Part shown: in pieces, positions 1-8,515 of the stretch
How positions within the stretch are numbered: the stretch's first letter is position 1
How the letters are laid out: every line of letters begins with the position of its first letter
DNA from: Paenibacillus_G sp049942825
GTDB lineage: Bacteria; Bacillota; Bacilli; Paenibacillales; NBRC-103111
NCBI RefSeq assembly: GCF_049942825.1
Contig: NZ_CP187970.1
Coordinates: 5,394,001 to 5,458,000, forward strand
Direction: 5' to 3'
DNA length: 64,000 nt
Made by a program: the position numbers and the translations under genes
Notes under the pieces: model-generated
The model's input: the letters and a program-made list of their open reading frames with translations, nothing else
Told to the model about the DNA's origin: nothing
Database searches by the model: none

Positions 1-2
1 GG

Positions 3-782
3 CTGCTCGAAGGACAGGTGGCCGTCTTCGTGGACGGCACGCCGTTCGTTCTGCTCGGTCCCGTCACATTCTTCAACTTCCTGCAGTCTTCGGAGGATTA
101 CTACCAGCGGTACGATATCGCCACGTTCATCCGGCTGATCCGGTACGGCTCGTTCGTGGTGTCCATGCTGCTGCCGGCCTTGTATATCGCCATCACGACG
201 TTCCACCAGGAGATGCTGCCCACTACGCTGCTGATCTCCCTGGCCGCCCAGCGGGAAGGGGTGCCCTTCCCCGCCTTCGTGGAGGCGATGATCATGGAGG
301 TCACCTTCGAGGTGCTCCGGGAGGCCGGGATCCGGATGCCCCGGGTCGTGGGTCCCGCCATCTCGATCGTCGGGGCGCTGGTGCTCGGCCAGGCCGCCGT
401 ACAGGCAGGGCTTGTCTCCGCGGCCATGGTCATCGTCGTTTCCTTCACAGCGATCTCCAACTTCGTCATTCCTGCTCTGAATGTTACGGTAGCCGCAAGG
501 CTCGTACGATTTATTCTGATGATCCTGGCCGCCACGCTCGGGCTGTTCGGCATTGTCGCAGGCTTCATGACCCTGCTCATCCATATGGCATCCCTCCGCT
601 CGCTCGGCGTTCCTTACCTGTCGCCTCTGGCGCCGCTGAATCTCTCGAGTCTCAAAGACGCTATTGTGCGTATGCCCTGGTGGACCCTGAAGCGCAGACC
701 TCAGGGGCTGGCCCACGGCAACCGCAGGCGCCAAAAAGACGGCATGATGCCTTCGCCGCCCGGGCGGAAACCCGGAAGCTGA
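3..782 (+). CDS. Spore germination receptor subunit A (GerA family), 5'-truncated
   Basis: C-terminal about 260 residues of a GerA-type germinant-receptor A subunit, an inner-membrane protein of the dormant spore. The reading frame is open from the left edge of the window (L-L-E-G-Q then V-A-V-F-V-D-G-T-P-F), so the GTG at 18 is internal and the true start lies upstream. Visible family features are the VDGTPFVLLGPVTFF segment, several hydrophobic helices, and the typical basic/proline tail (RPWW-like PWWTLKRRP and a final PSPPGRKP). gerC and gerB homologues follow on the same strand, which fits a tricistronic receptor operon. The germinant cannot be read from sequence. Family assignment is firm; the receptor type (GerA, GerK or other) is not decided. 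Confidence 0.9.
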   Translation: MLEGQVAVFVDGTPFVLLGPVTFFNFLQSSEDYYQRYDIATFIRLIRYGSFVVSMLLPALYIAITTFHQEMLPTTLLISLAAQREGVPFPAFVEAMIMEVTFEVLREAGIRMPRVVGPAISIVGALVLGQAAVQAGLVSAAMVIVVSFTAISNFVIPALNVTVAARLVRFILMILAATLGLFGIVAGFMTLLIHMASLRSLGVPYLSPLAPLNLSSLKDAIVRMPWWTLKRRPQGLAHGNRRRQKDGMMPSPPGRKPGS

Positions 783-986
783 TCAGGGGATCTTCCAAAC
801 GGCGGCGGAGGGATCGAGCCCCTTCGAAAGAAGAATTTCCCCTTTGGGGCCGGTACATAGAAATCTCCTAGGATCACGCCGCTCACCGGATGGCAGGAAG
901 CCAAAAGCCAGCCCGAGTCCAGCTTCCCCAGTGCCCGCCTCAGCCCGCTTCCCCCAATCCGCTTAAGGAAGGAGATGGACATCCTC

Positions 987-2243
987 ATGCGCAGGCTTCT
1001 TCTGACGCTGCTGCTGCTGACCTTGACCGTGCCCCTGGCCGGCTGCTGGGACAAGACTGAGCTTAATGAGCTTGCCATCACCGCCGCAACGGGACTCGAC
1101 TACAAGGATGGCCGCTGGCTCGTTTCATTCCAGGTTGTCATCCCCCAGTCCATCTCGAACCAGAGCGGAAGCAACAGCGGGGCCCAGGCTCCGGTGATGG
1201 TGTTCAGCACGGAGGGGGAATCGATCCGGGGAGCCGTACAGCGTTCGAGTTTCGAGATGCCGCGCGCGCTCTTTTTTGCCCACAACCGAATTCTCATTAT
1301 CGGCGAGGAGGCGGCGCGAAGAGGATTCGGCCAGATGATCGACATCTATCTGCGCAACCCCGATTCCAGGGAGACGGTCTCGGTCTACGTTACCGAGCGC
1401 ACGGCAAGGGAGGTCCTCGAACACCTCATTCCGCTGGAGAAGATTCCGGGAGCGGCCATCCGCAATCTCATTAAGAATGAGGAGATCAACGGGTCAAACT
1501 TCCAGGAAACGCGGATCTATCAGATGGCGATGAAGATGACCGGCGAATCGAAGGCCGTCGTGGTGCCCGAAATCTACATCTCCGGCGACAACCGGCAGGC
1601 GGATTCTCTCGATTCGCTCAAGCGCACCACAGCAGGCTCGAAGCTGAAGCTGAACCGTGTCGGGATTTTCAAGAAGGACAAGTTCGTCGGCTGGATGAAG
1701 CGGACCGACGCGTACGGTCTGAGCTGGATTACGGACTCCGTCAAAAAGACGACCTTCTTTTTCGGCTGTGCGAAAGGGGACGAGAACTACCAGGCCTCCC
1801 TCCTGATCACGGACAGCAAGACCCGCCGCGTTCCGCGCATCCAGGACGGCAAGCTATCCGTCGATATCAAGGTGGAGGCCAAGGGCACGCTGATGGAGAA
1901 CAACTGCACCATCGATCCGAGCCGGCTCGAGGGCCTTGCGGAGCTCGAAGAGATCGCTGAGGAGGAGATCACCAAGCGCATGAAGGAAGCCTTCCGCACC
2001 GGCCAGGAAATGAAAGTGGACGTGTTCGGCTTCGCCGCCTTGTTCCACAAGGCGTTCCCCAAGCCGTGGCGGGCCTTCAAAGACGGGTGGGAGCAGCAGC
2101 TGGCCGCCATGGAAATGAACCCGGCCGTCGAAGTCCAGATCGAGCGGCTCGGGATGAGCACCAAGCCGTTCAAGAAGCTGCTGCAGACCGGAAACGATGG
2201 CAGCCAGCCGGGCCGGGCGGAAACTAACGAGGATGGGGGGTAG
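987..2243 (+). CDS. Ger(x)C family germination receptor lipoprotein
   Basis: C subunit of a spore germinant receptor, expected as a lipoprotein on the outer face of the spore inner membrane. The N-terminus is a lipoprotein signal (M-R-R-L-L-L-T-L, hydrophobic stretch, lipobox L-A-G-C followed by W-D-K-T-E-L-N-E-L). WDKxEL after the lipid cysteine is a hallmark of Ger(x)C proteins. The start is set at the ATG at 987, because the purine-rich AAGGAAGGAG at 965-974 sits directly against the earlier ATG at 975 but about 12 bases before 987. The product is 418 aa, normal for the family. The next gene begins 3 bases after the stop, so gerC and gerB are probably translated together. Order A-C-B differs from the A-B-C order of B. 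subtilis gerA but is common in the family. Confidence 0.92.
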   Translation: MRRLLLTLLLLTLTVPLAGCWDKTELNELAITAATGLDYKDGRWLVSFQVVIPQSISNQSGSNSGAQAPVMVFSTEGESIRGAVQRSSFEMPRALFFAHNRILIIGEEAARRGFGQMIDIYLRNPDSRETVSVYVTERTAREVLEHLIPLEKIPGAAIRNLIKNEEINGSNFQETRIYQMAMKMTGESKAVVVPEIYISGDNRQADSLDSLKRTTAGSKLKLNRVGIFKKDKFVGWMKRTDAYGLSWITDSVKKTTFFFGCAKGDENYQASLLITDSKTRRVPRIQDGKLSVDIKVEAKGTLMENNCTIDPSRLEGLAELEEIAEEEITKRMKEAFRTGQEMKVDVFGFAALFHKAFPKPWRAFKDGWEQQLAAMEMNPAVEVQIERLGMSTKPFKKLLQTGNDGSQPGRAETNEDGG

Positions 2244-2246
2244 TCC

Positions 2247-3392
2247 ATGGAGCGGGTCTCTTACTACCAGCTGGCCGTACTGATCGTGCTCTTCGAGCTG
2301 GGCAGCACCCCTCTTTTTGCCTTGGGGAGCAAGGCCAAGCAGGATTCCTGGGTGGCCATGAGCCTCGCCGCGGCAGCCGGTCTCCTCCTGCTGTTGATCT
2401 TCCTGCAGCTGCAGCGCAGGGAGCCGGAGCTAAGTCTGATCGGCATGCTCCGCAAATATCTCGGTACCTTCGCCGGTACGCTCGCCGGATGGGCCTACGT
2501 CCTCTACTTTTCGTATGAATCGATGCGCAACGTCCGGGACTTCGGGGAACTGACCCAGATGGCACTGCTTGGGTCCACGCCTCTGTTCGTTATCAGCTCC
2601 GTGGTCATGCTTATCGCCTTCTATGCGGTAGCGATGGGTATCGAGACGTTCGCGAGGGTGTCCGAGGTCATTCTTCCCATCGTTGTCCTGAGCTATATCC
2701 TGCTGGTCCTGCTGCTTCTCGGGTCGGACCTCATTCATCTGGATCAGCTGGAACCGGTGCTGGAGAACGGCTGGATGCCGGTGCTCCGCGCGGCATTCCC
2801 GGACATCATCTCGTTTCCCTTCGGCCAGATGGTGATGTTCCTCATGCTCTGGTCCCTGCTCGCCCAAAGGTCCCGCATGCGGCGGGTCAGCCTTTGGGCT
2901 TACAGCGGTGTTGCCGCGTTCCTCATTCTAATGAACGCCCTCAATCTCATGATCCTCGGGCCCGTCCTGGTGGAGAACAGCACCCTTCCGCTGCTGCAGT
3001 CCGTCCAGCTTATCCAGATCGCCGATATCCTGGAACGCCTCGACGTCCTGATCAGCCTGCTGATTTTCTTCGGTCTGTTCGTGAAGCTGTCGCTGTTCTA
3101 CTGGGGCGCGGTGCAGGCGGCAGCCCAGCTTAGCCGCACGAAGCGCAGCGTCTGGGTTGTCGTGCTCGGGCTTGCGATCTTTGGTACCTCCTTCCTCGAG
3201 CCGAATTATACGTATCACGTCTGGCTCGGGCTTGAGGTCAGCGTCAAGCTTTTCCCGCTGTTTCAGGTGCTGCTGCCCCTCCTGCTGTGGATGGTCATGA
3301 AGCTGCGCCGGCTGGCTGCTTCTCCCCCGCAGGCGGCCGGTCCTGCGGATGAACCGGGGAGAGCGGAACCCGGATCAGCCCGGAAGGCTTAG
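2247..3392 (+). CDS. GerB-type germination receptor permease subunit
   Basis: B subunit of the germinant receptor, an integral membrane protein of the GerAB / amino acid-polyamine-organocation permease superfamily that is thought to bind the germinant. The 381-aa product starts M-E-R-V-S-Y-Y-Q-L-A-V-L and shows about ten hydrophobic helices, with the familiar early segment L-F-E-L-G-S-T. A G-rich Shine-Dalgarno-like run (GGATGGGGGG) lies just before the ATG, overlapping the end of gerC. The C-terminal tail after about residue 355 is polar and rich in Pro, Ala and Glu. It is the last gene of the operon; the next gene is convergent. Confidence 0.92.
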   Translation: MERVSYYQLAVLIVLFELGSTPLFALGSKAKQDSWVAMSLAAAAGLLLLLIFLQLQRREPELSLIGMLRKYLGTFAGTLAGWAYVLYFSYESMRNVRDFGELTQMALLGSTPLFVISSVVMLIAFYAVAMGIETFARVSEVILPIVVLSYILLVLLLLGSDLIHLDQLEPVLENGWMPVLRAAFPDIISFPFGQMVMFLMLWSLLAQRSRMRRVSLWAYSGVAAFLILMNALNLMILGPVLVENSTLPLLQSVQLIQIADILERLDVLISLLIFFGLFVKLSLFYWGAVQAAAQLSRTKRSVWVVVLGLAIFGTSFLEPNYTYHVWLGLEVSVKLFPLFQVLLPLLLWMVMKLRRLAASPPQAAGPADEPGRAEPGSARKA

Positions 3393-3506
3393 AAGCGTTA
3401 CAAGCAGGATTAAACGGCTTCGCCGTCCTTTACGGACGATGCGCGTTGATAAGAAGAAGATGACGGGATCGAGCCCTGGAGAGATATCCATACTTAGAAT
3501 AAAAAA

Positions 3507-3533
3507 AGAAGGGTGCGGCCGGCGCCCCCTTCT
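3507..3533 (-). terminator. Intrinsic terminator of the SIS-domain deglycase gene
   Basis: Stem AGAAGGG/CCCTTCT around a GC-rich loop, preceded on the plus strand by seven A residues, so it reads as hairpin plus U-run on the minus strand. It lies about 50 bases beyond the stop of the minus-strand gene at 3586 and may also block read-through from the convergent ger operon. Confidence 0.75.
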
Positions 3534-3585
3534 CTCTCCAGGCAAGGAGCAGCGCTCCGTTACCCATCCCGCGATCGATTACCGG

Positions 3586-4590
3586 TTAATAAGGAACCTT
3601 GAACATGTAGCGCCGGGTTTCGAGCGGATGCTTCCTGGCTTCCGCCAGCTCCACCGCATAGACCCGGAGGACGAAATTCAGTACGAGCGGAGCCAGGTAT
3701 CCTCTGAGTTCTTCGTCAATGCCCGTCAGATCGAACTGCTTCGCATCGAGCACCAGCAGCTTCTCCCCGTACTGCTCCAGGAAGGTCAGCGCCCGTTCCT
3801 CGAGCGGCCGGGTCTCATCCAGCCCCATCAGAAGCACGAAGGGCACATCCTTGTCGAGAATTTCGAACGGGCCGTGGAAGAACTCTCCGGCGTGGATCGC
3901 CTGCGAATGAATCCACTGCATCTCCATCAGGATGCAGATCGCGAACGAGTAGGCGACGCCGTAGTTCGCTCCGCTGGCCATCGTGTAGATCACTTTCTCG
4001 TCCTTGTACTGTGCGGCATAAGCCTTGGCGGCCTCGGCGTACTGGGCTTTCGCATTGTCAAAAACCGTGTCCAGGTGCTCCAGGCTGCCCAGCAGCTTCT
4101 GGTACTTCGTATTGCCTTCCTTGACGTACAGCAGCCCCATCGACAGCCGGTACAGGATCGCGTAGTTCATGATCTCCGGATGAGGGTCCAGCTGTCCCGC
4201 CGGCGCCCAGCTGTAGTTCACCGTAAAGTCCGATTCCTCCGAGAGCGGCGCCTCGCCGACATACATCAGCGCTACCGTGAGGGCGCCTTTCCCCTTCGCG
4301 AAGGCGGCGGCCTGCGTCGTTTCCGGCGTCTTTCCCTTGTGGGAGCACAGAATGACCAGCGAGTTCGGACCAAGCGTGCCGGGGCTGCGGTGGATGAATT
4401 CATTGGAGCTGTATACCTCGGCGGTGATGGAGGAGGACTCCCGGTCGATGAAGTACTTGCTCGGGTACATCAGAGCGGATGAACCGCCGCAGGCGACGAA
4501 GAAAATCCGGTCAATCGTGCGTTCCTTGAAAGCTTCCAGAATGCGTTCCACCTGCGTCTCAGCCTTCGTTACCACGTTCGTCTGCATCAT
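3586..4590 (-). CDS. frlB: SIS-domain fructosamine 6-phosphate deglycase (FrlB/FraB type)
   Basis: Predicted cytosolic deglycase that splits a 6-phosphofructosyl-amino acid into glucose 6-phosphate and the amino acid. It has two SIS domains, with the phosphosugar-loop segment ACGGSSALMYPSK near the N-terminus and S-H-K-G-K-T-P-E-T in the first domain. Numbered from the chosen start (334 aa), Glu223 (in M-E-M-Q-W) and His239 (in G-E-F-F-H-G-P-F-E) are 16 residues apart, the spacing of the catalytic Glu/His pair I recall for Salmonella FraB (E214, H230). The start is the first ATG of ATGATG at 4590, because a clear GGAGG sits eight bases upstream; a longer TTG reading would place the Shine-Dalgarno inside the gene. 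It has its own promoter. FrlB (fructoselysine) and FraB (fructose-asparagine) cannot be separated by eye. Confidence 0.88.
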   Translation of the reverse strand: MMQTNVVTKAETQVERILEAFKERTIDRIFFVACGGSSALMYPSKYFIDRESSSITAEVYSSNEFIHRSPGTLGPNSLVILCSHKGKTPETTQAAAFAKGKGALTVALMYVGEAPLSEESDFTVNYSWAPAGQLDPHPEIMNYAILYRLSMGLLYVKEGNTKYQKLLGSLEHLDTVFDNAKAQYAEAAKAYAAQYKDEKVIYTMASGANYGVAYSFAICILMEMQWIHSQAIHAGEFFHGPFEILDKDVPFVLLMGLDETRPLEERALTFLEQYGEKLLVLDAKQFDLTGIDEELRGYLAPLVLNFVLRVYAVELAEARKHPLETRRYMFKVPY

Positions 4591-4613
4591 AGATATGACC
4601 TCCAAAGTTTTAT

Positions 4614-4667
4614 GATGTTATAAGATGTTATATTTAATGGTATAGCATCCCATCTCTCTTTCGTCAA
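4614..4667 (-). promoter_or_regulatory. Promoter with shared TATAAC operator-like element, upstream of the deglycase
   Basis: On the minus strand a -35 TTGACG (4662-4667) and -10 TATACC (4639-4644) are 17 bases apart. Just downstream of the -10 lies a direct repeat, TATAACATC-T-TATAACATC. The 36-bp element 4614-4649 aligns without gaps to elements before frlO and frlD, which suggests common control by the GntR-type protein encoded at 11115-11879. The position over the -10 and downstream of it fits repression, but binding is inferred. Confidence 0.65.
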
Positions 4668-4691
4668 CAGGCAATTTCACCGGGAACTCTT

Positions 4692-4719
4692 GCGGAAGAA
4701 CTCATAGGAGTTCCTCCGC
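4692..4719. other. Hairpin between asparaginase and deglycase genes
   Basis: Stem GCGGA-(A)-GAACTC / GAGTTC-(C)-TCCGC with an ATAG loop and one internal mismatch. It lies 20 bases beyond the asparaginase stop. There is no U-run on either side, so it could be a weak terminator or an mRNA-stabilising hairpin at the end of the frlO-to-asparaginase transcript. Confidence 0.4.
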
Positions 4720-4739
4720 TTGCATAGCCGCCTTCTCTC

Positions 4740-5864
4740 TTAGTACTCATCGAAGAACTGCTGGATATGGGCCGGGTCGCTCGTCGACGCCAGCGCCAGC
4801 ATCAGGAGGATCCGCGCCTTCTGCGGATTGAGTGAATCGGAGGTCACGAATTTCTTCTCGTCATCCTGTGCGGAATGGGTCACCGTCCCGCCGCCCGTGC
4901 GTGAGGACCGGACGATCACCGCACCCGCTTCCTGCGCCGCCTTCGCGCCGGCCTCTCCCTTCTTGGACAGGGAACCGTCACCCGAGCCGGCGATGACTAT
5001 GCCTTTGGCCCCCGCTTCCACAGCGGCTTTATACAAATACTCCCCGTCGTTCTGGTAACTGTAGAGAATATCCACCTGCGGCAGCTCCGAGAGGTATTCA
5101 ATATTGAACTTGCTGTCTGCGGTATGCTTGCGGGTGGATTCGCTGTAGAAGTGGATCTTGCCCCCCGAGATCATGCCGAGATAGCCGTCCTCCACGGACT
5201 TGAACGTATCGAGCGACGTCGTATGTGTCTTGGTGATGAAGCGCGCCGCACCGATCCGGTCATTGAGCAGCACGAGCGCCCCCTTGCCCTTCGCTTCCTC
5301 GCTGCCGGCGAGCTTCACCGCGTTGTACAGGTTCATCGGCCCGTCTGCGCTGATCGCCGTCGACGGTCTCATCGCGCCGACGACCACCACCGGCTTATTG
5401 CTCTTGACCACGAGGTTCAGGAAATAGGCCGTTTCCTCCAGCGTATCCGTGCCATGCGTGACCACTACGCCGTCCACGTCGTTCGAGGAGAGCAGCAAGT
5501 TGATCCGCTTGCCCAGGGCCAGCAGTGTGTCATTCGTGATATCCGGGGAGCCGACATTGGCGATTTGCTCGCCGCTGACGTTAGCGATCGTTTTCATCTC
5601 GGGCACGGCTTTGATCAGGGTATCCACCGTGGTGGAACCGATCGAGTACCCCGTCGTCGCCGTATTCGAAGCCGCCACGCCCGCTATGGTGCCGCCGGTA
5701 GCCAGGATTTTGACGTTCGGGAGCTTGATCTCCCGGGTATCTTTCGCCACAGCCGCCGCTTCGGAAGCCGTCCCGGCCGCGGTAACTGCCGGTGCCTCCG
5801 GGAAGGTGAGGGTCAGGATATGAGCCAACAGTGCCGCCGTCATGATTTTGTTCATCGTTTTCAT
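4740..5864 (-). CDS. Secreted type II L-asparaginase
   Basis: L-asparaginase (374 aa) with a Sec signal peptide: M-K-T-M-N-K-I-M, a hydrophobic core to about residue 25, and a likely cleavage site in A-V-T-A-A-G. No lipobox is seen. Catalytic features are intact: Thr59 in A-T-G-G-T-I-A-G, Thr139-Asp140 in T-H-G-T-D-T-L-E-E-T, the S-A-D-G-P-M-N-L-Y-N-A-V segment, and Lys212 in T-K-T. The start overlaps the control of the previous gene, since the frlC stop TAG is the first part of its Shine-Dalgarno TAGGAGGAGA. That points to coupled translation in one operon with the importer and epimerase. Salmonella fra operons also carry an exported asparaginase, FraE, which converts fructose-asparagine to fructose-aspartate; the same role is inferred here. 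Ordinary asparagine scavenging is the alternative. Confidence 0.88.
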   Translation of the reverse strand: MKTMNKIMTAALLAHILTLTFPEAPAVTAAGTASEAAAVAKDTREIKLPNVKILATGGTIAGVAASNTATTGYSIGSTTVDTLIKAVPEMKTIANVSGEQIANVGSPDITNDTLLALGKRINLLLSSNDVDGVVVTHGTDTLEETAYFLNLVVKSNKPVVVVGAMRPSTAISADGPMNLYNAVKLAGSEEAKGKGALVLLNDRIGAARFITKTHTTSLDTFKSVEDGYLGMISGGKIHFYSESTRKHTADSKFNIEYLSELPQVDILYSYQNDGEYLYKAAVEAGAKGIVIAGSGDGSLSKKGEAGAKAAQEAGAVIVRSSRTGGGTVTHSAQDDEKKFVTSDSLNPQKARILLMLALASTSDPAHIQQFFDEY

Positions 5865-5877
5865 CTATAATCTCCTC

Positions 5878-6702
5878 CTAAGGATGGCTGAAACCCAAAG
5901 TAATCAGGCTGTCTCTCGAAGCCTTCTCCGGATCCCGGTTATACTGGGGGCCGATGAGCTCCAGACTGAGCGCTCCGCGGTAGCCGATTCGCCGCAGGCT
6001 CTCCCGGAAGGCGTCCAGCGGATACACGCCTTCCCCCCAGGCGAGGTGGGCCGAGGTCTTCCCGTCGCCGTCGAGAAAGTGGATATGTACGAGCTCCTCC
6101 CCGAAGGCCTCCCCATACGCCTCCAGCGTATCGCCCGCCAGCACCATCGGAACTGTATCGAGCAGTACTTTCAGCGCCGGAGAACCCACCTCACGGTGCA
6201 TCCGCTGCAGCGAATCCAAATCGGTAACGAGGTTGGAGCCGAAGCGGGAGAGGGGCTCCAGCAGCAGCTGAACCCCCGCCTCCCGGGCGTCCTCCGCCAG
6301 CTCTGCAAGCGATGCCCTTCCCCGCTCCCACGCCTCCTCCCTCGGTTCGTTGAAGAACCCGTACCCCGCCGTCACGAGCAGACGGGAGCACTCCAGCGTG
6401 TTGGCCGCACCGATCGCCCGCCGGAAGTAATCCAGACTCCGCCTGCGGCACGCGGCATCCTTAGCCGATAGATTGACCGGATAGATGCACTGCTCCGGCG
6501 TAAGGCAGAGGAGCTCCAGGCCGCGCTGCCGCAGCCCGCCGAGCACACGCGACAATTCGGCATGCCCGAGGTCCGGCAGGTACAGGTGCGGCGCCCCTCC
6601 CCAGAGCTCCACCGCATCCAGCCCCAGCCGCACGGTCGAGTCCAGGAAGTAATCGAGCGGATACCGGTGGTAATGAAAATTCATGTTCGCGATTCGGTTC
6701 AG
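5878..6702 (-). CDS. frlC: FrlC-like sugar epimerase/isomerase, TIM-barrel (AP endonuclease family 2 fold)
   Basis: Predicted metal-dependent TIM-barrel epimerase resembling E. coli FrlC, which interconverts psicoselysine and fructoselysine. Visible features are G-L-D-A-V-E-L-W-G-G-A-P-H near residue 30, the metal-ligand-like L-L-L-E-P-L-S-R-F-G-S-N, V-H-I-H-F-L-D-G-D-G and a late S-L-E-L-I-G. The first in-frame ATG (6684) has no nearby ribosome site. A CTG at 6702 lies eight bases after GGAGGG and restores the first barrel strand (L-N-R-I-A-N-M-N-F-H-Y-H), so a CTG start giving 274 aa is preferred. The gene is 52 bases below frlM and 13 bases above the asparaginase. The substrate is inferred from the neighbourhood. 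Confidence 0.75.
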   Translation of the reverse strand: MNRIANMNFHYHRYPLDYFLDSTVRLGLDAVELWGGAPHLYLPDLGHAELSRVLGGLRQRGLELLCLTPEQCIYPVNLSAKDAACRRRSLDYFRRAIGAANTLECSRLLVTAGYGFFNEPREEAWERGRASLAELAEDAREAGVQLLLEPLSRFGSNLVTDLDSLQRMHREVGSPALKVLLDTVPMVLAGDTLEAYGEAFGEELVHIHFLDGDGKTSAHLAWGEGVYPLDAFRESLRRIGYRGALSLELIGPQYNRDPEKASRDSLITLGFSHP

Positions 6703-6754
6703 GTGCTTCTCCCTCCCTTCTCATCGCTTCGTGATGCATCAAAAAGCACTGCGG

Positions 6755-7633
6755 CTATCCCTTGACCCCGCCGTCACCCAGACCGCGAATGAATACCTTC
6801 TGCATCGCGACGAACAGGACGATGAGCGGCAGAGCCGAAAGCGTAAGCCCTGCCATCAGCACGCCCCAATCGGTGGACAGGGCGTCCCGGAACGCCATCA
6901 AGCCGGCCGTAATCGTCTTAACCGCATCGCTGTCGACGAAGATGATCGCGAACATGAATTCGTTCCAGGCATAGTAAGCCGTCTGCAGGGCCGCTGTCAG
7001 GATGATGGGCATGCTCAGCGGCAGGAAGATACGGAAGAGAATCCCGAGACTCGAGCAGCCCTCCAGGTACGCCGATTCTTCATATTCCTTCGGCAGCGCT
7101 ACGAAGAAGGAGCGGATGAGCAGCACGATCAGCGAGGTCTTGAACGCGATATAAGGGAGAATCAGCGACCAGTGCGTATCATAGAGGCCGAGGAGCTGCA
7201 CGAGTTTGTACAGCGGGATCAGGCTGACCTGCGGCGAGAACATCAATCCGGCCGTCAGCAGAGCCAGGATCAGGTGCTTGCCCCGGAAGCTGAAGCGCGA
7301 GAGCCCGTAAGCGCTGAAGGCGCTGAAGAGCACGTTGCACAGCACGGTCATACCGGTCACGATCACCGAGTTCATGAAGTAATCCGACAGCCCCTGCTTC
7401 CACGCCGAGCTGTAGTTCGAGAACATCCACTGCTGGGGCAGCGACCACGTGCGGCTGTAGATGTCGTTCGTTTCCTTGAAGGAGCTGATCACCATCCAGA
7501 ACAGCGGATAGGCGACCGCGAGGAAGTACAGCAGAAGCATCAGGGACACACAGACGGTTCCGATCAGGAAAGCGGCGGAGTATGATCTACTCCGGGCGCG
7601 CTCCCTTGACAAAGCAGCAGGTATAGTCGTCAT
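6755..7633 (-). CDS. frlM: ABC sugar importer permease, CUT1 family (FrlM-like)
   Basis: Inner-membrane permease of a carbohydrate ABC importer (292 aa, six hydrophobic helices, MalG/LacG type). The cytoplasmic EAA loop is visible as E-E-S-A-Y-L-E-G-C-S-S-L-G-I-L-F-R-I-F-L-P. It starts three bases after the stop of the partner permease, with GGGAGG before the ATG, and ends with the V-R-G-L-type tail G-L-G-D-G-G-V-K-G common in CUT1 permeases. No ATPase gene occurs in the cluster. In B. subtilis the Frl importer uses a shared ATPase (MsmX type), and the same is likely here. Confidence 0.85.
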   Translation of the reverse strand: MTTIPAALSRERARSRSYSAAFLIGTVCVSLMLLLYFLAVAYPLFWMVISSFKETNDIYSRTWSLPQQWMFSNYSSAWKQGLSDYFMNSVIVTGMTVLCNVLFSAFSAYGLSRFSFRGKHLILALLTAGLMFSPQVSLIPLYKLVQLLGLYDTHWSLILPYIAFKTSLIVLLIRSFFVALPKEYEESAYLEGCSSLGILFRIFLPLSMPIILTAALQTAYYAWNEFMFAIIFVDSDAVKTITAGLMAFRDALSTDWGVLMAGLTLSALPLIVLFVAMQKVFIRGLGDGGVKG

Positions 7634-7636
7634 GGC

Positions 7637-8515
7637 TCATCCCTCCCGGCCCGTATTGAACAGCTTCGACTGCACGAGATACAGCATCAAGGTTATGACC
7701 AGAATCATATTCGCGATCGTGGAGGCATAGCCCATTTCGTTATCCACGAACGCCTTGCGGTACAGGTAGGTGCTCAGCACCTGGGAAGCATCCCCCGGTC
7801 CGCCCTTGGTCAGGACGAACACATCGCTGAATACCAGAATCGACTGGGACAGCGTGTAGACCGTGACGACGAACATGATCTCTTTGACCTGCGGCAGGGT
7901 GATATGAAGGAAGCTCCGGATGCGGCCGCAGCCGTCGATCCGGCCGGCCTCGTACAGCTCCTGCGGAATCTTCTGGATCGCCACGATATAGAGCATGGTC
8001 GTATATCCGAGCCCCTGCCACTGCCCGATACTGATCACCGCGTACATGGCGGTCCGGCTGTTGCCGAGCCACCCGGTCGTCCACTTCTCGAGGCCGACCG
8101 AGCGGAGAAAGCCGTTGAGCAGCCCGATCTCCGGATGGTAGATGAACCCGAACAGCAGACCGATGATCGACACGGAGATCAGAACCGGCAGGAAGTAGAC
8201 CGTGCGGAGCAGCGGAGCGACCCGGCGGAACAGCCGGTCTTCCAGCACGGCGGCCAGCACTAGGGCCCCCAAGACCTGCAGCAGCACGGAGACCAGCACA
8301 TGCAGCAGGTTGTTCTTCAGCGCCGAATAGAAGAGCGAATCCTTCAGCAGCCTCGTATAATTATCGAGCCCGATGAACCTGCGGTCCGAGGAAAAAGGGG
8401 TCCAATCAAAGAAGCTCGACTGCAGATTCTGCACGACGGGATAATAGATGAACAGGATCATGACCAGCAGACTTGGAGCGACATAGAAGTAGGGAGTCAG
8501 CCTGCGGCGTGTCAT
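7637..8515 (-). CDS. frlN: ABC sugar importer permease, CUT1 family (FrlN-like)
   Basis: Partner permease (292 aa, MalF type) with six hydrophobic helices and the EAA loop E-A-G-R-I-D-G-C-G-R-I-R-S-F-L-H-I-T-L-P. Its ATG overlaps the TGA of the substrate-binding protein gene (ATGA), a strong sign of coupled translation. Together with frlM and frlO it would form the transmembrane part of an importer for fructosyl-amino acids or related sugar derivatives. The frl reading comes from the neighbouring deglycase and kinase. By sequence alone it is a generic CUT1 permease. Confidence 0.85.
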   Translation of the reverse strand: MTRRRLTPYFYVAPSLLVMILFIYYPVVQNLQSSFFDWTPFSSDRRFIGLDNYTRLLKDSLFYSALKNNLLHVLVSVLLQVLGALVLAAVLEDRLFRRVAPLLRTVYFLPVLISVSIIGLLFGFIYHPEIGLLNGFLRSVGLEKWTTGWLGNSRTAMYAVISIGQWQGLGYTTMLYIVAIQKIPQELYEAGRIDGCGRIRSFLHITLPQVKEIMFVVTVYTLSQSILVFSDVFVLTKGGPGDASQVLSTYLYRKAFVDNEMGYASTIANMILVITLMLYLVQSKLFNTGREG

